Assembly (NCBI GenBank): GCA_050944915.1
Contig: JBMNRY010000035.1
Coordinates: forward strand, 1-18,273
DNA length: 18,273 nt
Source: JBMNRY01 sp050944915
GTDB lineage: Bacteria > Bacillota > Limnochordia > JAAZLZ01
Direction of reading: 5' to 3'
Every line of letters begins with the position of its first letter. Position 1 is the stretch's first letter. The position numbers were made by a program, and so were the translations under genes. The notes below the pieces were generated by a model that was given only the letters and a program-made list of their open reading frames with translations, was not told the origin of the DNA and did no database searches. This document shows positions 1-8,915 of the stretch, in pieces.

Positions 1-1828
1 GCAGATCGATGGCGATCTAACCCAACGTCTCAATCAGTTGGAAATCTTTTCCCGAACACCCATCGTCGTTGGTGCTACCGATATCGCCTCTACCTTACTC
101 ACTTTACAAAGGTTAGCTGATTTATCCGACCAGGAAAAGGAAGAGAGAATGGCCGAAACCCGTTGTCTAGCCGTTGATGATCGGATTGAAGACTTCCTGC
201 GGGGTTGTATTGAGGATCTCGACCTTTTCTCCGAGATCACCGTCACCGACGCTCAAGGCCACAACGTAATCGCCACCCATCGGCCTCCCAGGTTCGTACA
301 AAACAAGGCCGAATGGTGGCAGGAAGCCATGGCCAACGGTTTTCATGTTACCGACCTAATGGTCCATGAAATGACCGGTATACCGGGACTCCATCTGGCG
401 ACTACTATTTACGGGCAGGGCAACGAAGCTGTAGCTGGTGTCATCACCGGTTTTCTTGCCTTTGACGAAATCAGCGCTTACGTCCAAAACATCGCCCGTG
501 GTATCGACAGTGGCCAAGTCCAACTTTTCGATCGCCATAATAGACCGATTTTAACGGTGTCCAACGACAATGGACAGTTGGAGGTTACTTTGAATCGGTT
601 CACCCAGGGGGACATCGACGGGGAACAGAGGATCCAATGGGAGAAGGAATCCGATCAGCCTTGGGGTTGGGGAAAGACCCTCAACGGCGAACGGGCCATC
701 GTAGTCGAAGTCAAAGACGAATCCGATAGTCTGATCAATCGACTAGGTTGGTCCTTGGTTATCGCTCAACCGACCAGAGTGGCCCTTGCCGCCAGCAACG
801 TCGTCCGCCGGTCCATCATTTTGATTGCCGCTATCTCTGCGGTACTGATAGGCCTTGTCGCCTACTTCCTGGCCCGCTCCGTCAGCCAACCCATCACCAA
901 GTTGGCACAACAAGTTCAACAGATCGCGGCAGGTGATCTCACCATCGAAGAGCTGGAAACCAAATCCCAAGATGAACTAGGTATCTTAACGAAAGCCTTT
1001 AACCAAATGATCACCGATCTACGTCAAATCTTACGCCAAGTCCAAGAGGCAGCCTCCCAAGTAGCCTTTGCTTCGGAACAAATCTCGGCCAGTTCCGAAG
1101 AGATCGCCGCCGGCAACCAGAACCAGGCCCACGAAGTTCAAAAAGCGGCCGATTTGGTGTCCCAAGTAGCTGCTGCCCTGGAGCAGGTAGCGGCTAGTGC
1201 GAAAGAAGCGGCCCATGCCTCGGAAGTGACCTCCCAATCGGCTCAATCGGGGGGCCAAGCGGTTATGGAGGCAGCCCAATCGATGGAAAACATCAAGACA
1301 ACGGTTATGGAATTGGGCCAAAGCTCACGGCAAATCGGGGAAATTGTGGCCATGATCGAAGAAATCGCCGATCAAACCAATCTGCTAGCCCTTAATGCGG
1401 CCATCGAAGCCGCCCGGGCTGGCGATGAGGGTCGAGGCTTTGCCGTCGTAGCTGAGGAAGTCCGCAAGTTAGCGGAACGCTCGGGACAAGCAACCAGAGA
1501 AATCTCCCTGTTGGTCAATGGGATCCAGACAAATACCAACGAAGCAGTGGCTGCTGTAGAAACGGGAGTAAACATCGCCAACGAGGCCGGACAAGCCCTA
1601 AATGAAATCATCAAGGTCGCGGAGGAAAGCGCCCAACTCATCGAAGAGATCGCCCGCGCCGCCCAAGATCAAACATCGAACACCGCTGCAGCCGTCGGTG
1701 CCGTGGAAACAGTCTCCAGCATCACCGAAGAGACTGCTTCGGGGGCGGAAGAAACGGCGGCCTCGGCCCAAGAGATGGCAACCATGGCCCAAAGGCTCCG
1801 GGAAACCATTGCCAGGTTTAAGTTATAG
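1..1828 (+). CDS. Methyl-accepting chemotaxis protein, 5' end outside window
   Basis: Transmembrane chemoreceptor that signals to CheA/CheW. The frame is open from base 2 with no stop, so the gene very probably starts upstream; the TTG at 38 is only an internal candidate. Numbering from that TTG, residues about 1-250 form the extracytoplasmic sensor (dCache-like, its first membrane span lost to the window edge). Residues about 258-279 are a hydrophobic span, 280-333 a HAMP domain (SQPITKLAQQV start), then a long methylation/signalling coiled coil. The highly conserved hairpin tip (IADQTNLLALNAAIEAARAG onward) lies at about 445-481. Many Gln/Glu/Ala heptads are visible. The gene ends in TAG directly abutting the stop codon of the opposite-strand neighbour. 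The ligand cannot be predicted. Assignment to the MCP family is very secure. Confidence 0.96.
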   Translation, partial: QIDGDLTQRLNQLEIFSRTPIVVGATDIASTLLTLQRLADLSDQEKEERMAETRCLAVDDRIEDFLRGCIEDLDLFSEITVTDAQGHNVIATHRPPRFVQNKAEWWQEAMANGFHVTDLMVHEMTGIPGLHLATTIYGQGNEAVAGVITGFLAFDEISAYVQNIARGIDSGQVQLFDRHNRPILTVSNDNGQLEVTLNRFTQGDIDGEQRIQWEKESDQPWGWGKTLNGERAIVVEVKDESDSLINRLGWSLVIAQPTRVALAASNVVRRSIILIAAISAVLIGLVAYFLARSVSQPITKLAQQVQQIAAGDLTIEELETKSQDELGILTKAFNQMITDLRQILRQVQEAASQVAFASEQISASSEEIAAGNQNQAHEVQKAADLVSQVAAALEQVAASAKEAAHASEVTSQSAQSGGQAVMEAAQSMENIKTTVMELGQSSRQIGEIVAMIEEIADQTNLLALNAAIEAARAGDEGRGFAVVAEEVRKLAERSGQATREISLLVNGIQTNTNEAVAAVETGVNIANEAGQALNEIIKVAEESAQLIEEIARAAQDQTSNTAAAVGAVETVSSITEETASGAEETAASAQEMATMAQRLRETIARFKL

Positions 1829-2209
1829 TTAAAGGATATTTCTGAAATTAAATACTTCCTTGTTTACGATAGCATCGATCCAAGCGCGAGCACTGGCGAC
1901 TTCGGCCAGTGCTCCTTTTTTGTCTTGAATCTGAAGGAAACTGCCCAAACGGGATAGACTTTCCTCCAAGGCGTCGATCTCATGGGAGGAGACTAACAGG
2001 CTCCAGTTGGGCAAAAGGGAATTGGCATTGGTAGTTATCCCCTTGTAATGAAGGAGCCCCGCTGACCACTCTTCGGCATGGATCTGCTCCTCAAGGATGA
2101 TCAGTTGTTCCTTCAATTCTTGACTGGTTCCCATGATATAATTCTGGGCATGAATCCCCATCCCGATGATCACCACGAGAACGATGGCCACCCCGTATAA
2201 CAACCGCAT
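1829..2209 (-). CDS. DUF4363 family protein with N-terminal membrane anchor
   Basis: A 126-residue protein of unknown function. Residues about 2-20 are strongly hydrophobic (LLYGVAIVLVVIIGMGI) and look like an uncleaved signal anchor. The rest is predicted soluble and helical, with a LKEQLIILEEQIHAEEW stretch and a central NW motif typical of DUF4363. The ATG at 2207-2209 is preceded by a GGGGGAG ribosome binding site, and the gene begins one base after the stop of the upstream DUF421 gene, so the two are almost certainly co-transcribed. DUF421-DUF4363 pairs recur in spore-forming Bacillota. Its stop abuts the chemotaxis stop with no gap, and that gene's terminator hairpin is encoded here by codons for a KKGALAEVASAR segment. 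Family assignment comes from recognition of the pattern and the neighbour. Confidence 0.75.
   Translation of the reverse strand: MRLLYGVAIVLVVIIGMGIHAQNYIMGTSQELKEQLIILEEQIHAEEWSAGLLHYKGITTNANSLLPNWSLLVSSHEIDALEESLSRLGSFLQIQDKKGALAEVASARAWIDAIVNKEVFNFRNIL
1888..1921 (+). terminator. Rho-independent terminator of the chemotaxis gene
   Basis: A perfect 10-bp stem (GAGCACTGGC at 1888-1897 with GCCAGTGCTC at 1905-1914) and a 7-nt loop are followed by C and six T (1916-1921). It stands about 60 bases after the chemotaxis stop codon and is oriented for plus-strand transcripts. It lies entirely within the minus-strand DUF4363 coding region, where no T-run follows the hairpin, so it should act in one direction only. 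Confidence 0.85.
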
Positions 2210-2210
2210 T

Positions 2211-2888
2211 TTAAGTCTCCCCCTTTCCTTGGTAATAGAGGTTGCCCCGGGTATCTAAAACGACGAAGAAGAGTTCTTTAGGGCTGGCATAGCCAAATTT
2301 GGCCAACTCTTCCCGGAGCCAACTCTCGCTCAATCCGGCACTGATCAGGTTCTTCTTGTTCACAACCCCATCGATCACTAAAGGCAGGGGCAGACCTTCA
2401 TAATCAGTATCGATGGAAAGATCGGCGGGGGTAACGGGACGTTTTTGTGATTTTAAAAGGATGCTGAGGGAACCGTCGGTTTCCAAAATGGCGAACTCCA
2501 CATCGGAAATGTCCGTTGCTCCATTGGCTCGCATTTGTTCCAAAAGATCGTTAAGATTGTAGCGTAGGCGACGGAGTTCCGTCTGATCGATGATCCCATT
2601 TCTGATTAAGATACTCGGCTTCCCACAGATCAACTTTCGACCCCACTCCCAATAGAGGGAGATGTAGGACAGAAGAACCTCCGCCATCATAATGGTTAAT
2701 ATGGGTACTACACCATCGACAAGGGGAATATCCTTATCTTCCATGGGGATGGTGGCTAGATCGGCTAACATGATGGTGACTACCAACTCAAAGGGTTGTA
2801 GCTGCCCGATTTGCCGTTTGCCCATGATTCTGATGACGATAAATACGAGGAAATAGAGAATCAAGGCCCTGGCAAAGGTTATAAGCAT
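2211..2888 (-). CDS. DUF421 (YetF-like) integral membrane protein
   Basis: A 225-residue membrane protein of the DUF421/YetF/YcaP family. Three N-terminal spans are visible (about 4-22, 31-48, 57-79), with the family signature MGKRQIGQLQPFELVVTIML at 22-41. The cytoplasmic C-terminal part contains GKPSILIRNGIID and RYNLNDLLEQMR, also typical. Length fits the family. The ATG at 2886-2888 has a GGGGG ribosome binding site about 8 bases upstream. It is the first gene of a two-gene unit with the DUF4363 protein. The biochemical role is not known; in Bacillus, DUF421-containing proteins have been linked to spore inner-membrane properties and heat resistance, so a spore-membrane role is possible but is inference here. 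Confidence 0.88.
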   Translation of the reverse strand: MLITFARALILYFLVFIVIRIMGKRQIGQLQPFELVVTIMLADLATIPMEDKDIPLVDGVVPILTIMMAEVLLSYISLYWEWGRKLICGKPSILIRNGIIDQTELRRLRYNLNDLLEQMRANGATDISDVEFAILETDGSLSILLKSQKRPVTPADLSIDTDYEGLPLPLVIDGVVNKKNLISAGLSESWLREELAKFGYASPKELFFVVLDTRGNLYYQGKGET

Positions 2889-3214
2889 CTCATTCTACCC
2901 CCTGATCATGGTCTTTCCCCAGCGGCCGTGGGCCCCATATTGCATAGGACAATGGCCAAGAAGCATATTAAGGATGGCTTAAGAGACGGGGAAGGGGAGA
3001 AGGCCAGGGAACAGCAAAAGGTAGGTAATCTCTATCTTCCCCTAAAATACCTAGAATAGAACAGGCAATAAAAGGTTATCCGGGGGAAAAATAGACCTTC
3101 CTTAGCAACTAAGCCATCCCTAGAAGCAATTGATCCTGACTTTCCACTATGGTAACCTTAGATTAGAGTGCCACGGATGAGAGGAAGGTGAAGACCCCAA
3201 TTAGAGGGGTATCT
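2889..3214. other. Divergent intergenic region, no gene supported
   Basis: 326 bases between the divergent DUF421 and miaB genes. I see no convincing protein, RNA gene or terminator. It must hold promoters for both directions; the only candidate I can name is the weak one for miaB listed separately. A reading frame across 2811-3059 on the plus strand is mostly antisense to DUF421 and lacks family features. Confidence 0.6.
3136..3164 (+). promoter_or_regulatory. Weak candidate promoter for the miaB-mutSL-miaA genes
   Basis: CTGACT (3136-3141), a 17-bp spacer, then TAGATT (3159-3164), each matching four of six consensus sigma-A bases, about 50 bases before the miaB start. Chance matches of this quality are common, so this is only a position to test. 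Confidence 0.25.
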
Positions 3215-4543
3215 ATGGATAGAAAATACTATTGGATCATCACCTTTGGATGCCAAATGAATGTTCACGACTCGGAAGTCATCGCTGGACAACTGGAGCA
3301 AATGGGTTATCAAAAAAGCTCCTCCATCGATCGGGCCGATTTGATCATCTTCAATACCTGTTGTGTCCGGGAGAATCCAGAGCGCAAATTAATTGGACAA
3401 GTTGGGGAATTGAGGGCCCTGAAGGAAGAAAAACCCCATCTGGTTATCGGTATTTGCGGCTGTATGGTCCAGCAAAAGGAACAACTAGAGAGGATCAGAA
3501 CCGAGCTGCCCCATGTGGACTTGGTTTTTGGCACCCATAATATTCATCGGTTGCCTGAGTTATTGGCCCAAATCGGTCAGTCGGGGGAACGGATCTTTGA
3601 AGTCTGGGATGAAGAAGGGGAGATCGTCGAAGGGCTACCGGCAGTCCGCCAGGATGGACTGAAAGCCTACACCAACATCATCTACGGATGTACCAATTTT
3701 TGTACCTACTGCATTGTGCCCTATGTGCGGGGTAGGGAACGGAGCCGAGCACCTGAAGAAATCGTCCAAGAGATCGAAGGATTGGTAGCCCAAGGCTACA
3801 AAGAAGTAACCCTCCTGGGTCAAAACGTCAATGCCTATGGGAAGGATCGGGATGATGGGGTCGATTTCGCCCAATTGTTGGCCAGAATCAACTCCATACC
3901 CCAACTGGAACGGATCAGGTTTACCACCTCCCATCCAAAAGATGTCTCACCCCGACTCATCGAAGCTTTAGCCACTTTAGATAAGGTCTGTGAACATCTC
4001 CATTTACCCCTGCAAGCCGGAAGTGATAACATCCTGCGACGGATGAACCGGAAATACACCAGCGGACAGTATCTGGAGTTGGTCAACAAGATCAAAGAAG
4101 CGGTACCCGATATCGCCTTAACTACCGATCTCATCGTCGGATTCCCCGGGGAAACGGAAGCCGATTTTCAAGAAACATTAAGAATGGTCGAAGAGGTGGG
4201 CTATGATTCGGCCTTCACCTTCATCTACTCCCCTCGGGCTAATACCCCGGCGGCAGAGATGCCCGATCAAGTCCCGGAAGAGACGAAAAAGGACCGGATT
4301 TACCGCCTCATCGAGTTGCAAAACCGCATTAGTCTAGAGAAGAACAAAGCCCTCGTCGGTCAGGTCCAAGAGGTCCTAGTTGAAGGCCCCAGCAAAACCG
4401 ATCCAACTAAATTTTCCGGTCGCAATCGGCAAAATAAGTTGGTGTCCTTCACCAATGCTACAAAAGCCCATGTCGGTCAGGTTGTACCGGTTTTGATCAG
4501 AGGGGCTCAAACCTGGACACTACAGGGAGAACTCCAGGGTTGA
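3215..4543 (+). CDS. miaB: MiaB, tRNA i6A37 methylthiotransferase
   Basis: Radical-SAM enzyme that converts i6A37 to ms2i6A37 in tRNAs. With the ATG at 3215 it has 442 residues, normal for MiaB. The N-terminal MTTase domain carries the three cysteines of the auxiliary cluster: C13 (TFGCQMN), C49 (FNTCCVRE) and C84 (GICGCMVQQ). The radical-SAM triad is C159-x3-C163-x2-C166 (YGCTNFCTYCIVPYVRGRE). A TRAM domain occupies about 375-440. I prefer 3215 because AGAGGGG (3203-3209) sits 5 bases upstream; an in-frame GTG at 3188 would add nine residues but has a poorly spaced site. It is separated from mutS by 68 bases without a clear terminator, and acts with MiaA, encoded further along this cluster. 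Confidence 0.96.
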   Translation: MDRKYYWIITFGCQMNVHDSEVIAGQLEQMGYQKSSSIDRADLIIFNTCCVRENPERKLIGQVGELRALKEEKPHLVIGICGCMVQQKEQLERIRTELPHVDLVFGTHNIHRLPELLAQIGQSGERIFEVWDEEGEIVEGLPAVRQDGLKAYTNIIYGCTNFCTYCIVPYVRGRERSRAPEEIVQEIEGLVAQGYKEVTLLGQNVNAYGKDRDDGVDFAQLLARINSIPQLERIRFTTSHPKDVSPRLIEALATLDKVCEHLHLPLQAGSDNILRRMNRKYTSGQYLELVNKIKEAVPDIALTTDLIVGFPGETEADFQETLRMVEEVGYDSAFTFIYSPRANTPAAEMPDQVPEETKKDRIYRLIELQNRISLEKNKALVGQVQEVLVEGPSKTDPTKFSGRNRQNKLVSFTNATKAHVGQVVPVLIRGAQTWTLQGELQG

Positions 4544-4611
4544 AAGAGGATTCCCTTCAGGAATTGACGAAGTTGGAAGGGATGTTCTGCTAGAAACCTG
4601 GAGGTTGAGGT

Positions 4612-7191
4612 ATGGCGAAAATGACGCCGATGATGAGACAATACACCCAGATTAAGTCCCAATATCCCGATGCCATTCTGTTCTTTCGCTTGGGAGACTT
4701 TTATGAAATGTTCGGCAGCGATGCGGAAATCGGGGCCCGGGAACTTTCTATCGCCCTGACATCACGGGATAAAGAATTACCCATGTGTGGTGTGCCCCAC
4801 CATAGCGCCGACCGCTACATCGCTACCCTCGTCAACAAGGGTTATAAAGTGGCTATTTGCGAACAGATGGAAGATCCCCAACAGGCCAAGGGGGTAGTGC
4901 ACAGGGAAGTAGTTCAGGTGATTACCCCTGGGACCGTCCTGGAAGAACAGCTCTTGGAGGCCAAGGCAAACAATTATTTAGTCGGGATTAACAAGGTTGG
5001 ACTTGGTTATGGGTTGGCCTATGCCGACATCTCCACCGGGGAGTTCGCAGCCACCCAGTTTGGCGGTGCCAACGCCTGGGAAGAACTTTGCGGCGAGCTG
5101 GCCCGACTACAACCAGCGGAAGCTCTGATCCATCCTCGGGTTGATGAGGAGATCTATAACATCTTGGGAGATATTCTCATCAGTCCCTATCCTGAAGAGG
5201 CCTTTCGGTTCAAACAAGCAGCCCGGTTGTTGATGGATCAGTATCAATGCGACTCTTTAGCCGGTTTTGGTTGTGATGAAGCTCCCCTGGCAACGGGGGC
5301 CGCGGGGGCAGTCCTCGATTATTTACAAGCCACCCAAAAGCGGGCCTTAGCCCATCTGGAGAATCTGCGGGTTTATTCCACCTCCCGTTATATGGTTCTC
5401 GACGCGATAACCAGACGGAACCTGGAATTGACGGCGACCTTACGGACGGGGCAGAAGGAAGGATCCCTGTTTAGTATCCTCGATGAAACGGTGACCGCCA
5501 TGGGCGGTCGATTGTTGCGCACCTGGATCGAACAACCATCCATCGATTTGGAGACTATCGAAGAGCGTCAAGGAGCCATCGGCGCCTTGGTTGCCGATGC
5601 AAAGTTACGCAGGGAGCTCCGCCAACGATTAACCAAGGTCTATGATTTAGCCCGACTGCTAGCTAAGGTCACCTGTCAATCGGCCAACGCCCGGGATCTA
5701 TTGGCCCTTAAGACTTCCCTGCAGATGGTTGAACCTATAAAAGGCCTTTTAGCAGGCTGTAAGTCACCTTTACTGGGCCGTCTCGAAGCCCATCTCGATC
5801 CAGTCCCCGAAGTCACCGATCTATTGGAACGGGCTTTAGCGGAAGAACCCCCCATTAATCTGCGGGAAGGAAATTTAATTCGAACGGGTTACTCATCCCA
5901 AGTCGATGAGCTTCGAGATATTTGCCGTTCCGGTCGGCGGTGGATCACCGCCCTGGAGAATAAGGAACGGGAAGAAACAGGCATTAAATCGTTGAAAGTA
6001 GGTTACAACAAAGTTTTCGGCTATTACATCGAAGTCACGAAAGCCAATCTGAAAGATGTCCCCGACCATTATCAACGCAAACAAACCTTGGCTAACGCCG
6101 AAAGATTCATCACCCCCGAGCTCAAAGAAAAGGAAGCCTTAATCCTCGGGGCGGAAGATAAGGTCATCGAATTGGAGTATCAGCTCTTCGTGGAACTGCG
6201 GGAAAAGGCCGCGGGCCAAGGCAGCCGCATCCAACAAACGGCCAAAGCCATCGCCCAGTTAGATGTGCTGGCCGGGTTGGCGGAGGTAGCCGTGAAGCGG
6301 AATTACATCTGTCCCCAGGTCCACCAAGGCACTCAATTAGAAATCACCCAAGGCCGCCATCCCGTAGTCGAGGTTCTTCTATCCCAGCGGGGTTTTGTGC
6401 CCAACGATACCCGATTAGATACGGAAGAACAACGCCTGATCATCCTAACGGGCCCGAATATGGCCGGGAAATCTACATACCTGCGGCAGGTAGCCCTTAT
6501 CGTTTTGATGGCCCAGATGGGCAGTTTTGTCCCGGCGGAATCGGCTTCCATCGGCATCGTCGACCGTATCTTCACCAGGGTCGGTGCCAGCGATGATCTA
6601 GGCACAGGCCAGAGTACCTTCATGGTGGAAATGACAGAGCTAGCCAATATATTAAACAATGCCACCCAGCGCAGTCTGGTCATCATCGATGAAGTAGGGC
6701 GGGGGACAAGCACCTACGATGGGATGGCTATTTCTCAAGCAGCGGTAGAATACTTACACGATAAGGTTTTAGCCCGTTCCATCGTCTCCACCCACTACCA
6801 TGAACTGACCTATCTGGAAGACAGTTTGCCCGGTGTGAAAAACTATCATGTCCAGGTTGTGGAAGACCGAGGCCGGGTGGCATTCCTCTATACTGTGGCT
6901 CGGGGTGGGACTGACCGGAGCTATGGTCTAAATGTGGCGCGCATGGCGGGGTTACCCCGTTCGGTGTTACGTCGGGCCCACCGATTGTTAAGTCGCTTAG
7001 AAGCCAGCCACGGTCAAGGGGGTCAACTGCAATTCCATGATCTTTTCTTCCAGGAGGCCGCTGATTTTAATGATGAACCCGAGGATAACGGCATTTTAGA
7101 AGAGCTCAAAGGGATAAGGATTGACCAGATTACCCCCCTTGATGCCCTGCAGCTGCTGAACAAGTGGCAAAAATCCCTCACACAGGAGTAA
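4612..7191 (+). CDS. mutS: MutS, DNA mismatch recognition ATPase
   Basis: Mismatch-binding ATPase that starts methyl-independent mismatch repair and recruits MutL. At 859 residues it is full length. Domain I has the mismatch-reading Phe-x-Glu motif at F30-Y31-E32 (GDFYEMFG). The connector, lever and clamp domains follow; the ABC-type ATPase has Walker A GPNMAGKST at 614-622, Walker B VIIDE ending at D693-E694, the GRGTSTYDG signature, and the STHYHEL switch histidines. The C-terminal part keeps a helix-turn-helix dimer segment (ITPLDALQLLNKW). The ATG at 4612 has GGAGG 7 bases upstream. Followed after 5 bases by mutL, so the two are almost certainly one transcript. No missing residues were noticed. 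Confidence 0.98.
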   Translation: MAKMTPMMRQYTQIKSQYPDAILFFRLGDFYEMFGSDAEIGARELSIALTSRDKELPMCGVPHHSADRYIATLVNKGYKVAICEQMEDPQQAKGVVHREVVQVITPGTVLEEQLLEAKANNYLVGINKVGLGYGLAYADISTGEFAATQFGGANAWEELCGELARLQPAEALIHPRVDEEIYNILGDILISPYPEEAFRFKQAARLLMDQYQCDSLAGFGCDEAPLATGAAGAVLDYLQATQKRALAHLENLRVYSTSRYMVLDAITRRNLELTATLRTGQKEGSLFSILDETVTAMGGRLLRTWIEQPSIDLETIEERQGAIGALVADAKLRRELRQRLTKVYDLARLLAKVTCQSANARDLLALKTSLQMVEPIKGLLAGCKSPLLGRLEAHLDPVPEVTDLLERALAEEPPINLREGNLIRTGYSSQVDELRDICRSGRRWITALENKEREETGIKSLKVGYNKVFGYYIEVTKANLKDVPDHYQRKQTLANAERFITPELKEKEALILGAEDKVIELEYQLFVELREKAAGQGSRIQQTAKAIAQLDVLAGLAEVAVKRNYICPQVHQGTQLEITQGRHPVVEVLLSQRGFVPNDTRLDTEEQRLIILTGPNMAGKSTYLRQVALIVLMAQMGSFVPAESASIGIVDRIFTRVGASDDLGTGQSTFMVEMTELANILNNATQRSLVIIDEVGRGTSTYDGMAISQAAVEYLHDKVLARSIVSTHYHELTYLEDSLPGVKNYHVQVVEDRGRVAFLYTVARGGTDRSYGLNVARMAGLPRSVLRRAHRLLSRLEASHGQGGQLQFHDLFFQEAADFNDEPEDNGILEELKGIRIDQITPLDALQLLNKWQKSLTQE

Positions 7192-7196
7192 GGACC

Positions 7197-8894
7197 ATGA
7201 GCCCAGCCATTAAACTACTCGATGAACATGTTGCCAACCGCATCGCCGCCGGTGAAGTCATCGAACGACCGGCTTCGGTGGTCAAAGAACTGTTGGAAAA
7301 CGCCATCGATGCCGGTAGCAAACGGGTGCAAATCGATGTGAGCCAAGGAGGATTTGATCGGATTGCCATCGCCGATGATGGGGGAGGGATCCCCGGTGAT
7401 CAGCTACCACTAGCCTTCGCCAGACACGCCACCAGCAAAATCGTTAACGACCAAGATCTGCACCATATCACAACCCTCGGTTTTCGAGGGGAAGCCTTAG
7501 CTAGCATAGCGGCTGTTGCGCGGGTTGAAGTCTATTCCCGGCCCCGGGATGGGGGAGGATACTACGTCCGCATCGAAGGTGGTCAACTCCTGGAACACCA
7601 ACCAGCGGGATGTGCCCCTGGGACCCGGATCATCGTTCAGGATCTTTTTTACAATACCCCGGCGCGCAAAAAGTTTCTCAAAAGCCAGCGGGCGGAAAAA
7701 CGTCATCTGATCGATTGGGTCCAGCGCATCGCCCTGGCCAATCCCGAAGTTATCATCCAATTGCAGGTCGATGGAGAAGAAATCTTCCAAACCCCTGGGA
7801 CCGGACATTTAAAGGATACCATCACGGCTTTGTTTGGACCCCAAATGGCCCAAGGCATGCTTCCCGTTCAGGGTACCATGGCCCCTGGTACCATCGAAGG
7901 CTATGTGGGCAAACCGGAATTGGCCAAGGGCGTACGTTCAGGCCAATACTTCATTCTCAATAATCGCTATATCCAAAGCCCTCTGTTGATCAACGCCGTC
8001 GAAAGGGCTTACGGCGGCCTTTTGATGACTAAACGTTACCCCGTGGCAGTCCTCCATCTGCGCCTCGATCCGGCCTTTGTCGATGTCAACGTCCACCCGA
8101 CGAAAATCGAAGTCCGGTTTCGAGATCAACAGATGGTATACAAAGGGGTCCTGTCCAGTGTCCAAGCTGCCCTAGGCACCGATGATCTAACCCAAAGCTG
8201 GACACCGCCCACAAAGCCGACAGTAGTCCCGACCCAACAAAGCCAGTGGAGCTTTGTACCTAAAAGGAGCGAGCCGGAGCCAAGGCAGGGTCAATGGTCC
8301 ATGGTGCGGGAGACTCCACCCACGCCCCCGAGGGCTGAAGCCCATGACTTCCACCGTATCATTGGTCAGGTTTTCGCCAGCTTCATCCTGGTGGAAAGGA
8401 AAGGTGAACTGTTATTCATCGACCAGCATGCGGCCCACGAACGGATCCTGTATCAGGAAATAAAGGACAACTGGGGAAAACCGGGTAGCCAAACCCTCCT
8501 GTTCCCGGTAACCATGGAATTATCGCCTCAGCACCGAGAATTTTGGTCCGCAAGGAGTCCAATGCTTAAGGCCGCCGGTTTCCATGTGGAGGAATTTGGA
8601 GGGGACACCTATCTGATCCGGGCAGTACCGACCATTTTCGATCCAAAAAAACCTCCCGGTGACTGGTCCCAGATGGTCATCGATCTTTTGGAGCAGGGAA
8701 CCACCGATGATAAGTTTCTCATTTCTTTAGCTTGCCATGGGGCTATTAAGGCCGGTCAAGAGTTAGACATCAGCCAGATGGAAACCCTAGTACAAAGATT
8801 ACTAGCCCTTGAATCGGCGACAACCTGTCCCCACGGTAGGCCGACCATTCTCCGTTACTCCCGGGAAGAGATGGAGAAACGTTTCGGTAGATAA
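7197..8894 (+). CDS. mutL: MutL, mismatch repair GHKL ATPase/endonuclease
   Basis: 565-residue partner of MutS. N-terminal GHKL ATPase: general base E31 and N35 (KELLENAIDAG), ADDGGGI at 59-65, ATSKI and GFRGEAL. A short Pro/Gln-rich linker (about 335-380) repeats the pattern QxQWSxV. The C-terminal domain is of the nicking type: DQHAAHE at 409-415, ACHGA at 512-516, CPHGRP at 544-549, plus a QTLLFP segment fitting the QxxLxP sliding-clamp motif. The endonuclease motif DQHA-x2-E-x4-E ends in Q420 rather than Glu, with E421 next to it. The ATG at 7197, behind GGAG and AAGGA, gives the canonical MutL N-terminus; the in-frame GTG at 7164 lies inside mutS and is unlikely. Confidence 0.97.
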   Translation: MSPAIKLLDEHVANRIAAGEVIERPASVVKELLENAIDAGSKRVQIDVSQGGFDRIAIADDGGGIPGDQLPLAFARHATSKIVNDQDLHHITTLGFRGEALASIAAVARVEVYSRPRDGGGYYVRIEGGQLLEHQPAGCAPGTRIIVQDLFYNTPARKKFLKSQRAEKRHLIDWVQRIALANPEVIIQLQVDGEEIFQTPGTGHLKDTITALFGPQMAQGMLPVQGTMAPGTIEGYVGKPELAKGVRSGQYFILNNRYIQSPLLINAVERAYGGLLMTKRYPVAVLHLRLDPAFVDVNVHPTKIEVRFRDQQMVYKGVLSSVQAALGTDDLTQSWTPPTKPTVVPTQQSQWSFVPKRSEPEPRQGQWSMVRETPPTPPRAEAHDFHRIIGQVFASFILVERKGELLFIDQHAAHERILYQEIKDNWGKPGSQTLLFPVTMELSPQHREFWSARSPMLKAAGFHVEEFGGDTYLIRAVPTIFDPKKPPGDWSQMVIDLLEQGTTDDKFLISLACHGAIKAGQELDISQMETLVQRLLALESATTCPHGRPTILRYSREEMEKRFGR

Positions 8895-8915
8895 GTAGCC
8901 AAGGAGTGTCCCAAG

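Noticed and set aside
2811..3059. An 82-codon plus-strand frame across the DUF421 start and the intergenic region
   Set aside because: Partly antisense to a secure gene, no recognisable features, no good ribosome binding site.
3188..3214. GTG at 3188 as the miaB start
   Set aside because: Poorly spaced ribosome binding site, whereas ATG 3215 has a well placed AGAGGGG and gives the usual N-terminus.
4552..4581. TTGACG and a CCCTTC/GAAGGG inverted repeat between miaB and mutS as promoter or attenuator
   Set aside because: No -10 at suitable spacing, and the stem is short with a long loop.
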